A stretch of DNA of 64,000 nucleotides, taken from NCBI GenBank assembly GCA_950295325.1, contig OX485807.1, positions 27,747,666 through 27,811,665 on the forward strand, in the 5' to 3' direction. Each line of letters starts with the position of its first letter. The stretch's first letter is position 1. Shown here piece by piece: positions 12,400 to 22,539 of the stretch. The translations under genes and the position numbers were made by a program. The DNA is from Polytrichum commune. Its lineage: Eukaryota; Streptophyta; Polytrichopsida; Polytrichales; Polytrichaceae. The notes beneath the pieces were generated by a model. That model saw nothing but the letters and a program-made list of their open reading frames with translations. It ran no database searches and had not been told where the DNA came from.

Positions 12400-13190
12400 G
12401 GGCATATGTGGAAAATCATGTACACAGTAAATAGTAGACAATTTCCAGTATATAATAAATAAAAGTCCGTTAATAATAAAATAATATACTATAAATAGTA
12501 AATAAGAATAGCACACCATTAATAGAAATATAATAATAATATAACAAAATAATACATATCATACCATAAATAGTAAATAATATACTATATACAGTAGATA
12601 ATAATAACATACTGGAGGTAATAAATAATATACTATATAAAATAGATAATATTAAATTACTATAAATAATAAATAGAAGACCATTAATAGTACTAATATA
12701 CTATGAATATTGAAAATTAAATATCAAACTATAAATAGTAAACAATATACTATATAAAGTAGATAATAATAACCTACTGAAAATAATAAAGAATAAACAT
12801 CAGACCATTAATAGTAATAATATACTATAAATATTAAATATCATATCATAAATAGTAAATAGTATACTATATACAATAGATAATAATAATATACTGAAAA
12901 TAATAAATAATAAATAATAAACTATAAAATACTATCAATTATAAATTTTAAACTATAAACAGTGAATATTAGGCAGTATATAGTAAATATGATAATATAA
13001 ACAATAAATACGAGATAGTAAATAGCAAATACGAGACACTTAATAATAAATAATAGGCAGTATACAACAAATACTGGATAATAAATTATAAGCAGTAAAT
13101 AATAGACAATACATAATATATGCCGTATATAGTTGATATTATATTGTATACAGTAAATGAAAAATAAAGAGTAACTTGGGGCCTCTATAT
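12400..13190. repeat. AT-rich degenerate minisatellite
   Basis: This stretch is built almost wholly from variants of ATAGTAAATA and TATACTATA. Longer units of roughly 130-160 bp are visible, marked by CCATTAATAG near 12514, 12675 and 12806. There are no credible genes; the one minus-strand ORF of Ile/Tyr/Leu-rich residues is a product of composition. Confidence 0.8.
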
Positions 13191-13221
13191 ACAAATGTTT
13201 TAAATACTTCTAATATACCAT

Positions 13222-13440
13222 GCGCGGAGTGGTGGCTTAGTGGCTAAGGCCTCTATGTGAGAACCAAGAGGTTCAATGATCAAATCCCTTGGCCCCCGCC
13301 CTTGGCTTAGCCTACTAGGTAAGTGTCTAGGCATTTAGAACTATAGGTGCTTATAGATGGCAAGGCTCGGGAGGTGAGGATTGGACTTACTAATGGTGGA
13401 TATCTCTTTTAAATGACACTCATTTGTTATAAAATAAGAC
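13222..13440 (+). mobile_element. tRNA-derived SINE candidate
   Basis: TGGCTTAGTGG (13233-13243) fits the Pol III box A consensus, and AGGTTCAATGATC (from 13269) resembles box B with an irregular 3' half (GGTTCAA, then TCAAATCCC). An unrelated body and an A/T-rich 3' region follow. The box spacing is a little short and box B is imperfect, so this is a candidate only. Confidence 0.4.
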
Positions 13441-14048
13441 TATTTATTATTCAACATATCAACCAATGATAGCCCTACACATGCATGCACGCTTTAACGT
13501 TAAGTAATAATTTAGTGTGGAGCCCGTAAAACTTTTAGTATATTTAGACATCATAAGCAATGGTCCTAAATATATTGGCTATGTCCAAATAGACAATCCA
13601 TGGGGTGTAGGGCATGGTCCCCCAAGACATGTCATAGACAACACACTTTCTAGTATTATATGCTATTAGGTCACGTCTTTGTTTACTTCAATAAATATCT
13701 TATTACATGTCTAGATTGTACACAATCTTTAATAGTGGGTTGTGAACTAAGCCATAGAGATGTCATAACAACATATGAACATGCACACCCCACGCCACAC
13801 TACCTCCAAAAAGGTTGGTGGCACTCAATGCAAGAAACACCAAACAAAGGCCCCATCCGACACCTTGGTAAATACATCATTAAATATGACAAAAATATAA
13901 CCTAGCCCTCATAGCAACCCAAACACATCAATTACACAAATGGCTAGACAACAAAAATATTGACAAAACACTATCAAATGACTTTTGGAACAACCCAGTC
14001 ATTACAGAACAAAAAACATGCCTAGTAAAATTCCGAACCGGACAAGAT

Positions 14049-14780
14049 ATGGGACATACTCGGAAACAACTCTTCTTTGGTAGAAACGCATATCCATCCC
14101 ATACATGCCCTATTTGTAACTCACTAGAAGCAGACACATGGCTACATGTACTCCTAAAATGTAAACAACAACACATCCACGCACTCATAACAAATAGACA
14201 TAACAAAGCGGTATGGGAAATACGCAAGCTTCTCGTCTCAAACAAAGTAACAAGACATTACATACTTATGAATGCAGGCACATACAATGAACTACCTCAA
14301 GAAAATATAGTACCAACATGGTTACTACCATGCACATGCGACACCCAAAAATGCCATTGTAACGCCAGGCTAAAACCCGACATAATATGCATATTAGGCC
14401 ACCCATACAACTCCCCACCACCATAAGCACCTATACCAGAAATTACCATACAATTCATTGAATTCACATACTGCAATGACAGATTCTCTGCCGAAACAAA
14501 AGAAAGGAAAATTACAAAATATCAACCACTCATCAACAATATAATAGCAAGAGGCTGGAATGTAGGCCCACTTATTGTGTTAGCATCAGGTACTAGAGCC
14601 ACAACTCACATCCCCTCGATGAACGAACTCGAAACAAAGCTTAAACTCCCTACATCACAAATTAGGAACACGTTCAAACAAATCAATATAATCGCCATAC
14701 AATACGCACACTCAATATTAATCCATAAAAGACGGATAGAAAATAGGCAACCTATCACAGACTTACAAAATCATAATTAA
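14049..14780 (+). pseudogene. Zinc finger and restriction-like endonuclease of LINE copy A
   Basis: CPICNSLEADTWLHVLLKC (about 14106-14162) is a CCHC finger (CX2CX9HX4C) of the type that precedes the restriction-like endonuclease in R2-type LINEs. It is followed by a CTCDTQKCHC cysteine cluster, KPDIICILG, IQFIEFTYCNDRF, KITKYQPLINN and GPLIVLASGTR. The KPD, IEF(T/D) and K-Y-x-PL series, with a final V-x-V-x-x-G strand, is the layout of this endonuclease fold. One stop after SPPP splits the reading frame. Copies B and C keep the same landmarks, which argues for selection on this domain while the family was active. Confidence 0.75.
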
Positions 14781-14985
14781 AATATATGAACCCAATGCAC
14801 CCCCCCCCCCGGTTAACCGGCAAAACCCCTAGTTACTAACATAGTGTCTACTCCCTGCAAAGGGTGAAGTAGTATCACATCCAACGCCACTACCATGGGG
14901 TATGGCCACGGATGTCCTACGAACAAACACTTTATTCACTCTGGCCCCCTGGCTGGGACCGGAGTTCTTCTTCTTCTTCTTGAGA
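14781..14985 (+). other. Conserved LINE 3' untranslated region with stem-loop and TTC tail
   Basis: This segment aligns with the 3' end of copy B: a C-run, then AGTGTCTAC, CTGCAAAGGG, ATGTCCTACGAAC, CACTTTATTCACT, a short stem-loop closed by (A)CTC(C/T)GG and CCGGAGT, and a tail GAGTTCTTCTTC. Such a 3'-end structure with a short simple repeat is typical where the LINE reverse transcriptase recognises its own RNA end. Confidence 0.75.
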
Positions 14986-15011
14986 TCTAGGGCATTAGGG
15001 GCGACTCATAT

Positions 15012-15054
15012 ATCCCATATTGTTAGCTCTTTCTGTGAGGATCAAGAATATAAG
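15012..15054 (+). promoter_or_regulatory. Plant snRNA promoter: upstream sequence element and TATA box
   Basis: ATCCCATATTG (15012-15022) matches the plant USE consensus RTCCCACATCG except for C-to-T changes. TATAAGAG follows at 15049 with a 26-bp gap, close to the short spacing of Pol III-transcribed plant U6 genes. TATAA begins 28 bp before the U6 5' end, as expected. Confidence 0.7.
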
Positions 15055-15076
15055 AGAGGAGCTAGGCCATGCCATT

Positions 15077-15096
15077 GACTCTTTGGAGGCATTTGA

Positions 15097-15128
<32 letters not shown>

Positions 15129-15182
15129 GGCCCTTGCGCAAGGATGACACGCACATATCGAGAAATAGTTCAAATTTCTTTT
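15077..15182 (+). ncRNA. U6 snRNA-like gene copy, diverged
   Basis: The core GATAAAATTGGAACGATACA with ACAGAGAAGATTAGCATGG, then the internal stem-loop and GATGACACGCACA, are unmistakable U6 spliceosomal RNA. The ACAGAGA box and AGC triad are intact. Changes concentrate in the 5' stem-loop and near the 3' end, mostly C-to-T or G-to-A. One pair of changes in the 5' stem (C-G to T-A) keeps base pairing. The 3' T-run is interrupted (TTTCTTTTT). Because USE and TATA are also present, this is a DNA-level gene copy and not a reverse-transcribed one. Whether it is a diverged working variant or a decaying pseudogene cannot be decided here. Confidence 0.85.
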
Positions 15183-15189
15183 TCTCTTC

Positions 15190-15878
15190 ATCGGAAACAT
15201 ATTCCAGAATTATATTCCCCACCCAGTTCATGCTGAAACTGTGGAAGTGAACAGCACATGGAAAGTAGGATTGATCTGTTGAGTGCTCTGCTTACCAACT
15301 TTGGGTGTGAAGTTGTGGCAGTAATGATTCTCAGAAACTTGTATTTTCTTTGGAAGACCTGTGTCGTGGAAGATTTCTGTATAGAAAATCCTCATCAACA
15401 ATATTTTCCCTTTCAGATGTGCTGCCAGATCTTCCATTCTAGCTTTTTCAGAGTGTGCTAAGGTAGTTTGTGAGATATGACATTTGGGTAATTGCAGATC
15501 AAAGGTGACTCTGTCAACCATAGAGCCAAATATGTAGAAAAGTGCAAGAACTGGTCTTACTCGGTTTCTTTGTTGAGAAACTTCAAATGTTCCAAGAATT
15601 TTGTCAAAGTCCTGACAAACGGACTTGCATTCCAATCAACACCTTTGTGATTTGGGGATGAGGTTCAAAAACATAACACCATGAAATTTTATGACTCTCT
15701 GCTTGTAATCATTGTATGTCCTAAAAAATTGGAGTCATATCCTATTTGCAAACCTCACTGAGAAGTGGTCTCAATTTCTTGAAATCAACCCTGCTTCACA
15801 AATCTTCACCCCTTCTTAGGTTGCAAGATGATATTAATGAGCAATTATGTGGGGACCCAGAATGTAAACCCATGAGCT
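15190..15878. other. Interval downstream of the 691-residue gene
   Basis: A minus-strand ORF of about 135 codons (15635-15228) is present but matches nothing I know. It may be 3' untranslated sequence or a decayed exon of the neighbouring minus-strand gene. I see no other feature. Confidence 0.4.
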
Positions 15879-18800
15879 TCAGTTGACATCATTTTGGTCT
15901 TGATCATGTCTTGATGCTGTGTGAATTCCTTGATCCTCAGACTCTGTTGTCAAAAACTCCAGAAGCTTGCCCAAGAACTCTGTCCGCTCGACATCAGGGC
16001 TATGCACAAGCTTCAGAACGCTTTCCAGAGCCTTGGACAAAAATTTCTTCGAGTCCTCGTTGAGTCCTGCGTCGATCCCGCGGATTGGGGTAGGATCATC
16101 AATTTCACCACACAACACCCGCCAATTTGATGGCGATTTTTTTGTAACAGGGGTTGTTGGTTCCGCCAGCAACTCTTGATCTTGACACCTAGCTATACTA
16201 GAGACGTCTTGATCCGGTTGTTGTCCCTCCCAGTCTTGCAAATTCTGCAAGTCGAATGGGGAGAGCAATATACCAGCAGGTGTAGAATGGGAGGATTCAA
16301 TATCCTGTTCCAGTGCAAGAAGTTATGAGTTTGGGTAAGTACTAGCAATTGAAGAGAATCGCATGAAAGAATCGTCAAAATTTCAATTTTTTTTTTAAAT
16401 CACAGGAAAGAATCCTACATCTTGACAATAAAGACAATAATGTCATGTCGAGAAAGTCTGATTATTCAAAGTACAGGATGCTTACAAACTTCCACATGAA
16501 ACTTGGTTCACCATAGATTAATTACCAGATTATGCTGTGCTTGCAGCAACATTTGCGACGTAGGAGCTGATACCGGAATTGAAGGAACAGCAATTCCTGA
16601 TGGCAGAGATGATCCCCTTGCATCAATTTTCAACTCATTGGACTTATTTAACACTTCAAACTCCATACTACTCTTTTTTTTCAGTCGATCCACAGTCACC
16701 TCATTGGAAGGTTCCAATACATCAAGGTCCCTGTTGGTTTCTCCACATGATAGCCTCCCTCTATCATCGAGACAAATTTCATCTGCATACAACCATAGAT
16801 TGCTTCAAGCCTTGACAATTTTATTAGCTTTTTTAAACTGTGAACTCAGATCTAGCAAAGGCGCAACTTTGATTAATCAAGTCTTAAATACAATAGATAG
16901 TTGAAGGAAATTAATCTCTCTGGTTATTGGGAGTTAGACATCAGACCTCAATAGGCCAACCACTTCCCCTTTTCTTTTACAAAAAATCTGGTACAAACAT
17001 TCACCTATCGACCTATGGCAGTTGATTAATTAGCAGTTATTGCAAATATTGTATATATTATCTCTGTGATTCTGAATGGCACTCGCTTTGAAGGGAACTC
17101 TGTCATTATATTCCTCCTTTGCCTTCTGTAGGAGTTATGCTTTACAGTTAAAGCCTGAACCCCTGAACCCTAAACCTTATCAATTTGGGTGGGAGCTGAG
17201 AGGGTTTAAGTTAGGAGTAACAGTGGAGAGAAATTATACCTTCGGTGACAGTGTTGATGACTGGTAATTCGGTCTTGTGGAGTACTCCATGTGTTAAATT
17301 TTCCAAAGATCCTTGATGCCTTTTCAATGGCTCAAAATTCACCTGATTGATAGATGCTTCACATGAATCCAGTGACCGTGACATGCCTCGTCTTAGTCCC
17401 TTTGGAAACTTCGCTTTCATATTGGATGATTTCTTCTGAGCTGGAGCTGCATGCTTCACATGAATAATGTTGGGGTTGATGTCTGCCAGTGCTGATCTTC
17501 CAGCATGAGCTTTGGCCTTTTTTGTCTTCCCTGGACCCTGTTCAAAACAGAAATCAATATTCCACAGATTCTGATATCAGTCACTTGATGATGAGAGGCA
17601 AAAAAATTCGAGGTATTCTTTAGGGTATTCGAGGTATTTCACATGATTTACACACATCATGTGAAACAGACCATGTAAACAAACATCGCCAGAACTTGTG
17701 TAACAAATTAATCTTCTTATAGCCCTGAGATGAGAAATAGGCTAAAGAGATTCTAGTTTCAGTGGATCATTTCGAAATTGAACTGTCAGATTCTCTTCCC
17801 ATTAGAGTGAATTAAATCAATAATAAGACTTGTAAAAAAAACCCTATTGATCTGCAATGCCTCCCTCCAATGCACAACATGCAAGTTGTGGATGCATGGA
17901 TGCCGGTCTTCATCAATATTTGTAAACAATAGCACCACTGAGCCTACTGAACTTCCTACTATAGATGGAAATTTCCCATATTATGAACATCATCACTACA
18001 CTAGCAAATTTGGCAATTATGGGATTGTATCAAATAAGTGAAACCAAAGGAACACGCAAGCCGGAAAAGATGCACACTTTTTTTGTGGGTTATGAAGTAA
18101 TATACATACCTTGTGTGCTTCAGAAGCCTCAAATGTTCGCTGACTGCAGAACTGGAAAGTCTCCGCAAAGCAACTGGAGTTTGCTCCTCCCAAACTACAG
18201 TCAGTAAAGGTAGCTTCAAATTTTGTGTACTGCACCTTGCCATCGGCGCCACCACCTTCAAGGTTGGCCTCGGAGATCATTCTAGGACTCTCCTCTTTAC
18301 TCTTGGAAAAATGCTCAAAACCATGAAAAAATTCCTTGCCCTGATCCTTTATAGCCTGGCCCTGTATCGTTCTTTTTGGTGATTGTATCATGGAAACCAA
18401 ATTCTCCATCTCCTTCAAAAATATCGTAACAGAGTTGTCAAATGGCATCATCTCCTTGAAGCTACTGGGTCTCCTTGCAGCTGAGTCTGCTTCTTCTACA
18501 GGGGCTTCGAATTCGCTGCAGTTCTTTAAAATCACAAAACCGGAAGCACAAACTCTTGTACTAGACTCAACCTCACCGGTTGCATCATCATGAGACCTCG
18601 GAAGTGGACTATGCTGAATGACAAAGTCAGAGTTGCCATTTTCTTCAGCATTATGGCAGTCATAGGTAGCATCACCTTTGGGCATCGATTTTTCATCATG
18701 GAACCCAGCTGGAGAGCTTGCAGAATTAATTACATTTTTTTCTTCAGGTTGGTGCAATGTATTCATCAGCTCCTGGGGATCTCCAGCTGCTCTGGATGCA

Positions 18801-19204
18801 AATGAGCCCCTCGGTCTCTGGGCATCTCCATTTGGAGGGATTTCGGAGATGTCTCGGATACTCAGAGTCGATTTTGTGGTGATGGATTTTGTAGAAGGAG
18901 GCCGTCGCTGGGGCGGGGACAGAGAAGAGCTCCGGTTGACATCCTCGTCCGGGAGAGAGAAGAGCTCACTGCTGTGCGGAATGCCCAGACAATCCTCGAA
19001 GCTGACCCGAGGCGAAGATGTAGTTGTGTAGAGCAATTCTTCTTTGATGTCAATGCTGTCCTGAATGTGGAAAATGGTCTTGAGGGAGTGGTCCGAGCGG
19101 CGGAGCTCGGTGGTGGAGGTCGGCGACATGCGGTGGGAGATGGAAGCTGCAACGACGGCAGCTTTCTTGTGGGTGGCACCACACTTGCTCAGACAGACAC
19201 CCAT
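15879..19204 (-). CDS. Predicted N-myristoylated protein of unknown family, 691 residues, four exons
   Basis: The exons on the minus strand are 19204-18110, 17537-17240, 16782-16526 and 16304-15879. All junctions are GT-AG and the phases agree (2076 nt). The protein starts MGVCLSKCG: Gly2 and Ser6 fit an N-myristoylation signal and Cys4 could be palmitoylated, so membrane attachment is likely (inference). Residues up to about 365 are Ser/Thr/Pro-rich and probably disordered. Exon 2 is basic, with GKTKKAKAHAGRSALADINP; its RSAL could be a destruction box. The C-terminus ends in a helical segment (FLSKALESVLKLVHS, then TEFLGKLLEFLT). I do not recognise a family. The first 17 coding bases also recur in upstream repeats. 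Confidence 0.75.
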
Positions 19205-19856
19205 GTTGCACCACCTAACTTAATTTTCGCAATGCCAATTCGGGGTTTAGTTTTAGTCAATTAAACCCCGCAAGAAGCTTTCCTCTTCGGGTTAACACTA
19301 CCATCAGTACAAGTTGCGGAAGGAGTCCGCCCAATCCAGAAACTCTACATGAATACTACAAGACTCTGCAACAATCTTTTAAAAATGAACATGGTCACCC
19401 TTTTCGGGGGGCGATAGCACAATTGCTCAGACAGACACCCATGTCGCACCACCCAATTCTTGCAATGCCAGTTCGGGGTTTAGTTTGGCCAATTTAACCC
19501 CGCAGGAAACAGCTCCTCTTTGGATTCACCAAACCATTGATACACGTTGCGGGGGGACGGAGACGATCCCATAAACCCTACAGGAATACTACCAGACTCT
19601 GCTACAATGTTGCACAAAGTTGCAGAAGGGATGGACAACCTTCTTTGGTCAGACAGGCACACATGTTGCAGCTATTTGTTAGAATGCAAATTCGGGGTTA
19701 GTGTGGCCCATTAAACCCCGGAAGAAAGTGCTCCTTTTAGGATTAACACAACTATCAGAACAAGTTGCTGCATGCAATTGCACGTGTGGAGCTGGGAGGC
19801 GACCCCATAAACCCTACAGGAGTACTACAACATTCTGCAACTATGTTGCAGAATGG
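19185..19856 (-). repeat. Three tandem copies of the promoter and start region
   Basis: Three diverged units begin at 19185, 19423 and 19645 (steps of 238 and 222 bp). Each holds TCAGACAGRCAC followed by CAT (the ATG on the minus strand), a TTCGGGGTT block opposed by TTAAACCCCG, and AAACYCTACA with ACTCTGCAAC-like sequence. The first unit includes the true start of the 691-residue gene. The ATGs of the other two lie at 19442 and 19664 on the minus strand. The second opens a short reading frame, MGVCLSNCAIAPRKG followed by a stop. Confidence 0.85.
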
Positions 19857-21369
19857 AGTATGGTCCATAAATAGCAGATTGTTAATAAAAAGCTTGACCC
19901 TTAGTACAGAAGCCAACAATGAGATGAATGAGCGTAAAATCGCCCCTGCGGCTATGGCCTGAGTAGAGAAAATAATTACACGAAACTCTCCAACTCAGAC
20001 ATTCCGATGCTACTGTCCCGTAACTCAGGATATTGCTTAACCACAACTGAGGTGATAATTAACCTCCAAGAAAAGTCACGAGCTCGGACGAGGAGAATGT
20101 ACTGTTCTGTAACTTTTGGTGTCGCCGAGAATTAACCCATTGCGCATGGGAATGGCTGCTACAGTATCCTCACGCAATTTCAAGGTACTCAAACGCGGAG
20201 GAATATTTGTTCACGATGCATGTTTGTAACATTCTTGTCTCACCGAAACGCAAAACAAGACCAAATCTGGGATTCGACAACAATCAACTCAAGCAGGTGG
20301 ACATTTCCACACCCATGAGAGAGGACAAAACCTAATATTCTCGACAACCATGCACCACCATAAATTATGATCAGCTCCTTGTGCAAACATATTCCATCCT
20401 ATCCCCCAAAATCACTCCCCGCAACTACACGAAGTTCAGATCAATAGTCGCTTTGAGGAATTTCAAAATTCAAATTCAAATTCAAATCAACCTCGTCACC
20501 CAACCCAAAAAATTGCTGACCAAAGCTGGGATTCTCCACAATCAGCTCAAAAGTTGTGCAGGAATTCTCCAAAGCCATGAGAGTGGCTGGAACCTAATCT
20601 CCAGAAACCACATGCACACCATCAATCAAACATAAACCATCCTATCCCTAAAAACTCCCCGGACACCACACGTTGACCCTGATCAGCAGTACTCCTCACA
20701 TGGAGGAGGCATTTCAAATTCAAAATCAGAGATGCTCTCATTCACCTAAAAACCCACACACATGCAGTAGCTGCAACACTAGCTAGCTTCAGCTACTCCA
20801 AGAACATGACTGACCAGCTCCCTTATTGCAAAAAAAAGAACACTGCAGTGCAACACTCTGAATTGAATCGATCTTCCATTGACACTAGTAAAGATAAGAC
20901 ACTTCGGAGGAGAGAACCCTTCATCATCATCATCATCATAACACTGGAAGTTCAAAACAGAATTATTGTTGCATCAATGAATGTAGGGAACTGCACAAAC
21001 ATTCAAAACATCATTGCCGCAGTGTGAATTGTAACTTGCTGGAGTCCTGACCATGGAGGAGAATTAAAATGTGAGGGAGGTGTTGATGAGGGCACTTAAG
21101 GAGTGCACTGATTGGGATTACTTACACCAAGCTTGATAATGTTGCGTTTTAAGACCATTATGACCAAGAGTTTATTGTCTTTGAAGACGGTGTGGTAATG
21201 GCACTGCAAGAGTCAAAGTTTTCGCATTATTGTGACGTGTTGGGGGGTTTAAGGAATGGTACAATGTGATTATGTAGTCCAATTATTGGACCTTGCATCT
21301 GTAAAATTGTAAATGCCTGCAAGGTTTTGGTCCACTTTGCGTGTTACTTTTGATCTCGTGATGACTTAA
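19857..21369. other. Gene-free interval
   Basis: This is upstream sequence of the 691-residue gene. Short ORFs only; a diverged pair of blocks with AATTCTCCA and CATGAGAG near 20290 and 20540 hints at another old duplication. I see no recognisable gene. Confidence 0.4.
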
Positions 21370-21615
21370 CTACACTAAATATAGTATTTATTGTCACTTG
21401 CTATTCAGAGTCACACAATGCTATGTCTTTGGACTGTTGATGTAATTTTTTAGCAAAGCAAAGATGTGAGTGTTCTAGAATGTCCAAACAACCAATTTGA
21501 CCTTTTCTTGGTTTAAAAAATCATACATACATACATACATACATACATACACTAAACAGTTATATCTTGCATAATTTCAAATAATAAGTGACACTAAATA
21601 TAGTATTTAGTGTAG
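21370..21615. mobile_element. Small MITE-like element, 246 bp
   Basis: The ends CTACACTAAATATAGTATTT (left) and the reverse complement of the right end CTACACTAAATACTATATTT agree over most of about 30 bp, including GTCACTT. The termini are themselves nearly palindromic. The TACA microsatellite at 21522-21551 lies inside. No clear target-site duplication was found. Confidence 0.55.
21522..21551. repeat. (CATA)n microsatellite
   Basis: About seven uninterrupted tetranucleotide units. Confidence 0.95.
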
Positions 21616-22539
21616 AATTTTGATAATTCTGGATTTTTTGGTCAATTCCGTATTGAAACTAACACTACATGCCCTCTTTAATATCTTCACTATGATGTCA
21701 AATTGTCCCCACACATCAAGTTTCTAGTCTTTTAATATACAATCACCTACATAATGGCTACATGACGAGCATAAATAACAACACGAGTGTCCAAATGTTC
21801 AAAACATTGCATGGTTATTCCAAGCTCATCAAAAGTATGGAATTACTTGAATTCTAATTATTTTGTTATTTTGTGCTTCAGTTTTTTTTGGGTGGAGGGA
21901 GTGGGCGAGTTTGTCATTATTGGGTGGAGTGGGGGTGCATCATAGTAGAAAAGCCAAAATATACCTTAATTTGTAGCAATCACCCCCTTGTATGAAAAAA
22001 AAATTCATTGACATACTTGGTACTTAGAATAACCAAGATTAGAGCAATGAAATAAGCACTACTATTTATTTGTTTAGAAAATATTTGAAACTCATTTCTT
22101 TGAAAATCATCATTGACACCACATACTCATGGTCATGCATCACAGACATGCAAAAATAGATGAATACTATATTGTAAAGTTGTCAAACCAACTACAAACT
22201 CCACAATGAATACATCATCAAAACTGAAGAAAGGGTGAATCATAGTAGGATTTCATTTGAAGTACTTCTACAGAAACCAAAAATGAACCAAAAAACATAT
22301 AGACCAGCCATACCAAAAATAATAGAAGATGCATAAAAATGGCTTGTAGACCCTAAATAAAGCATTAATCATCATATGTAACCAAATGACCTACATAGTA
22401 TACATTTATTACTCCATGGCATTTAATGTCTTATGTAATGCATCAAAAAACTAGAGGTTATCAATATTTCATTGTAATGTAACTAGGATTATTAAGGAAT
22501 ATTCTAACTACATGTGCCAATGTGTAAGCAAAGAAATAT
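21616..22539. other. AT-rich gene-free interval
   Basis: I see no coding potential, RNA gene or clear repeat in this stretch. Confidence 0.4.

Larger units (their letters stand above)
12169..13737. mobile_element. CACTA-like insertion in LINE copy A
   Basis: The insertion begins CACTACAAGA, the usual terminus of plant CACTA elements, and ends in TAGTG. The flanking triplets are GGA and GGT, an imperfect 3-bp duplication. LINE sequence resumes directly after it. Apart from CACTA the two ends match poorly (CACTACAAGA versus CACTATTAAAGA), so the family call is tentative. No coding region is visible. The content is a hairpin, an AT-rich minisatellite and a SINE-like block. Confidence 0.5.
6380..14985 (+). 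mobile_element. Decayed dual-endonuclease LINE (Dualen/RandI-like), copy A
   Basis: This is a non-LTR retrotransposon. In order it shows an AP-type endonuclease (LCGDFN at about 6403-6420, NSDHLPI at 6657-6677), reverse transcriptase (7527-8480), RNase H (11750-12162), a CCHC zinc finger and a restriction-like endonuclease (14049-14770), a 3' untranslated region and a short TTC-repeat tail. The sense strand is strongly A/C-rich, unlike its surroundings. The copy is broken by many stops, several at TGG or CGA codons turned to stops by G-to-A or C-to-T changes, by frameshifts, and by two insertions at 9488-10400 and 12169-13737. Without these the copy is about 6.1 kb. The 5' end is approximate; no target-site duplication was found. 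Carrying both endonuclease types is the defining trait of Dualen/RandI LINEs. Confidence 0.75.

Noticed and set aside
12922-13194. Minus-strand ORF rich in Ile, Tyr and Leu resembling a membrane protein
   Set aside because: It is the translation of the ATAGTAAATA-type minisatellite, so its composition comes from the repeat.
14985-15182. LINE-U6 chimeric retrotranscript
   Set aside because: The U6 copy carries its own USE and TATA box between it and the LINE tail, so it was not reverse-transcribed from mature U6 RNA.
15228-15635. Minus-strand ORF of 135 codons after the 691-residue gene
   Set aside because: No homology that I can see and no splice link to the gene in phase. It is more likely 3' untranslated or spacer sequence.
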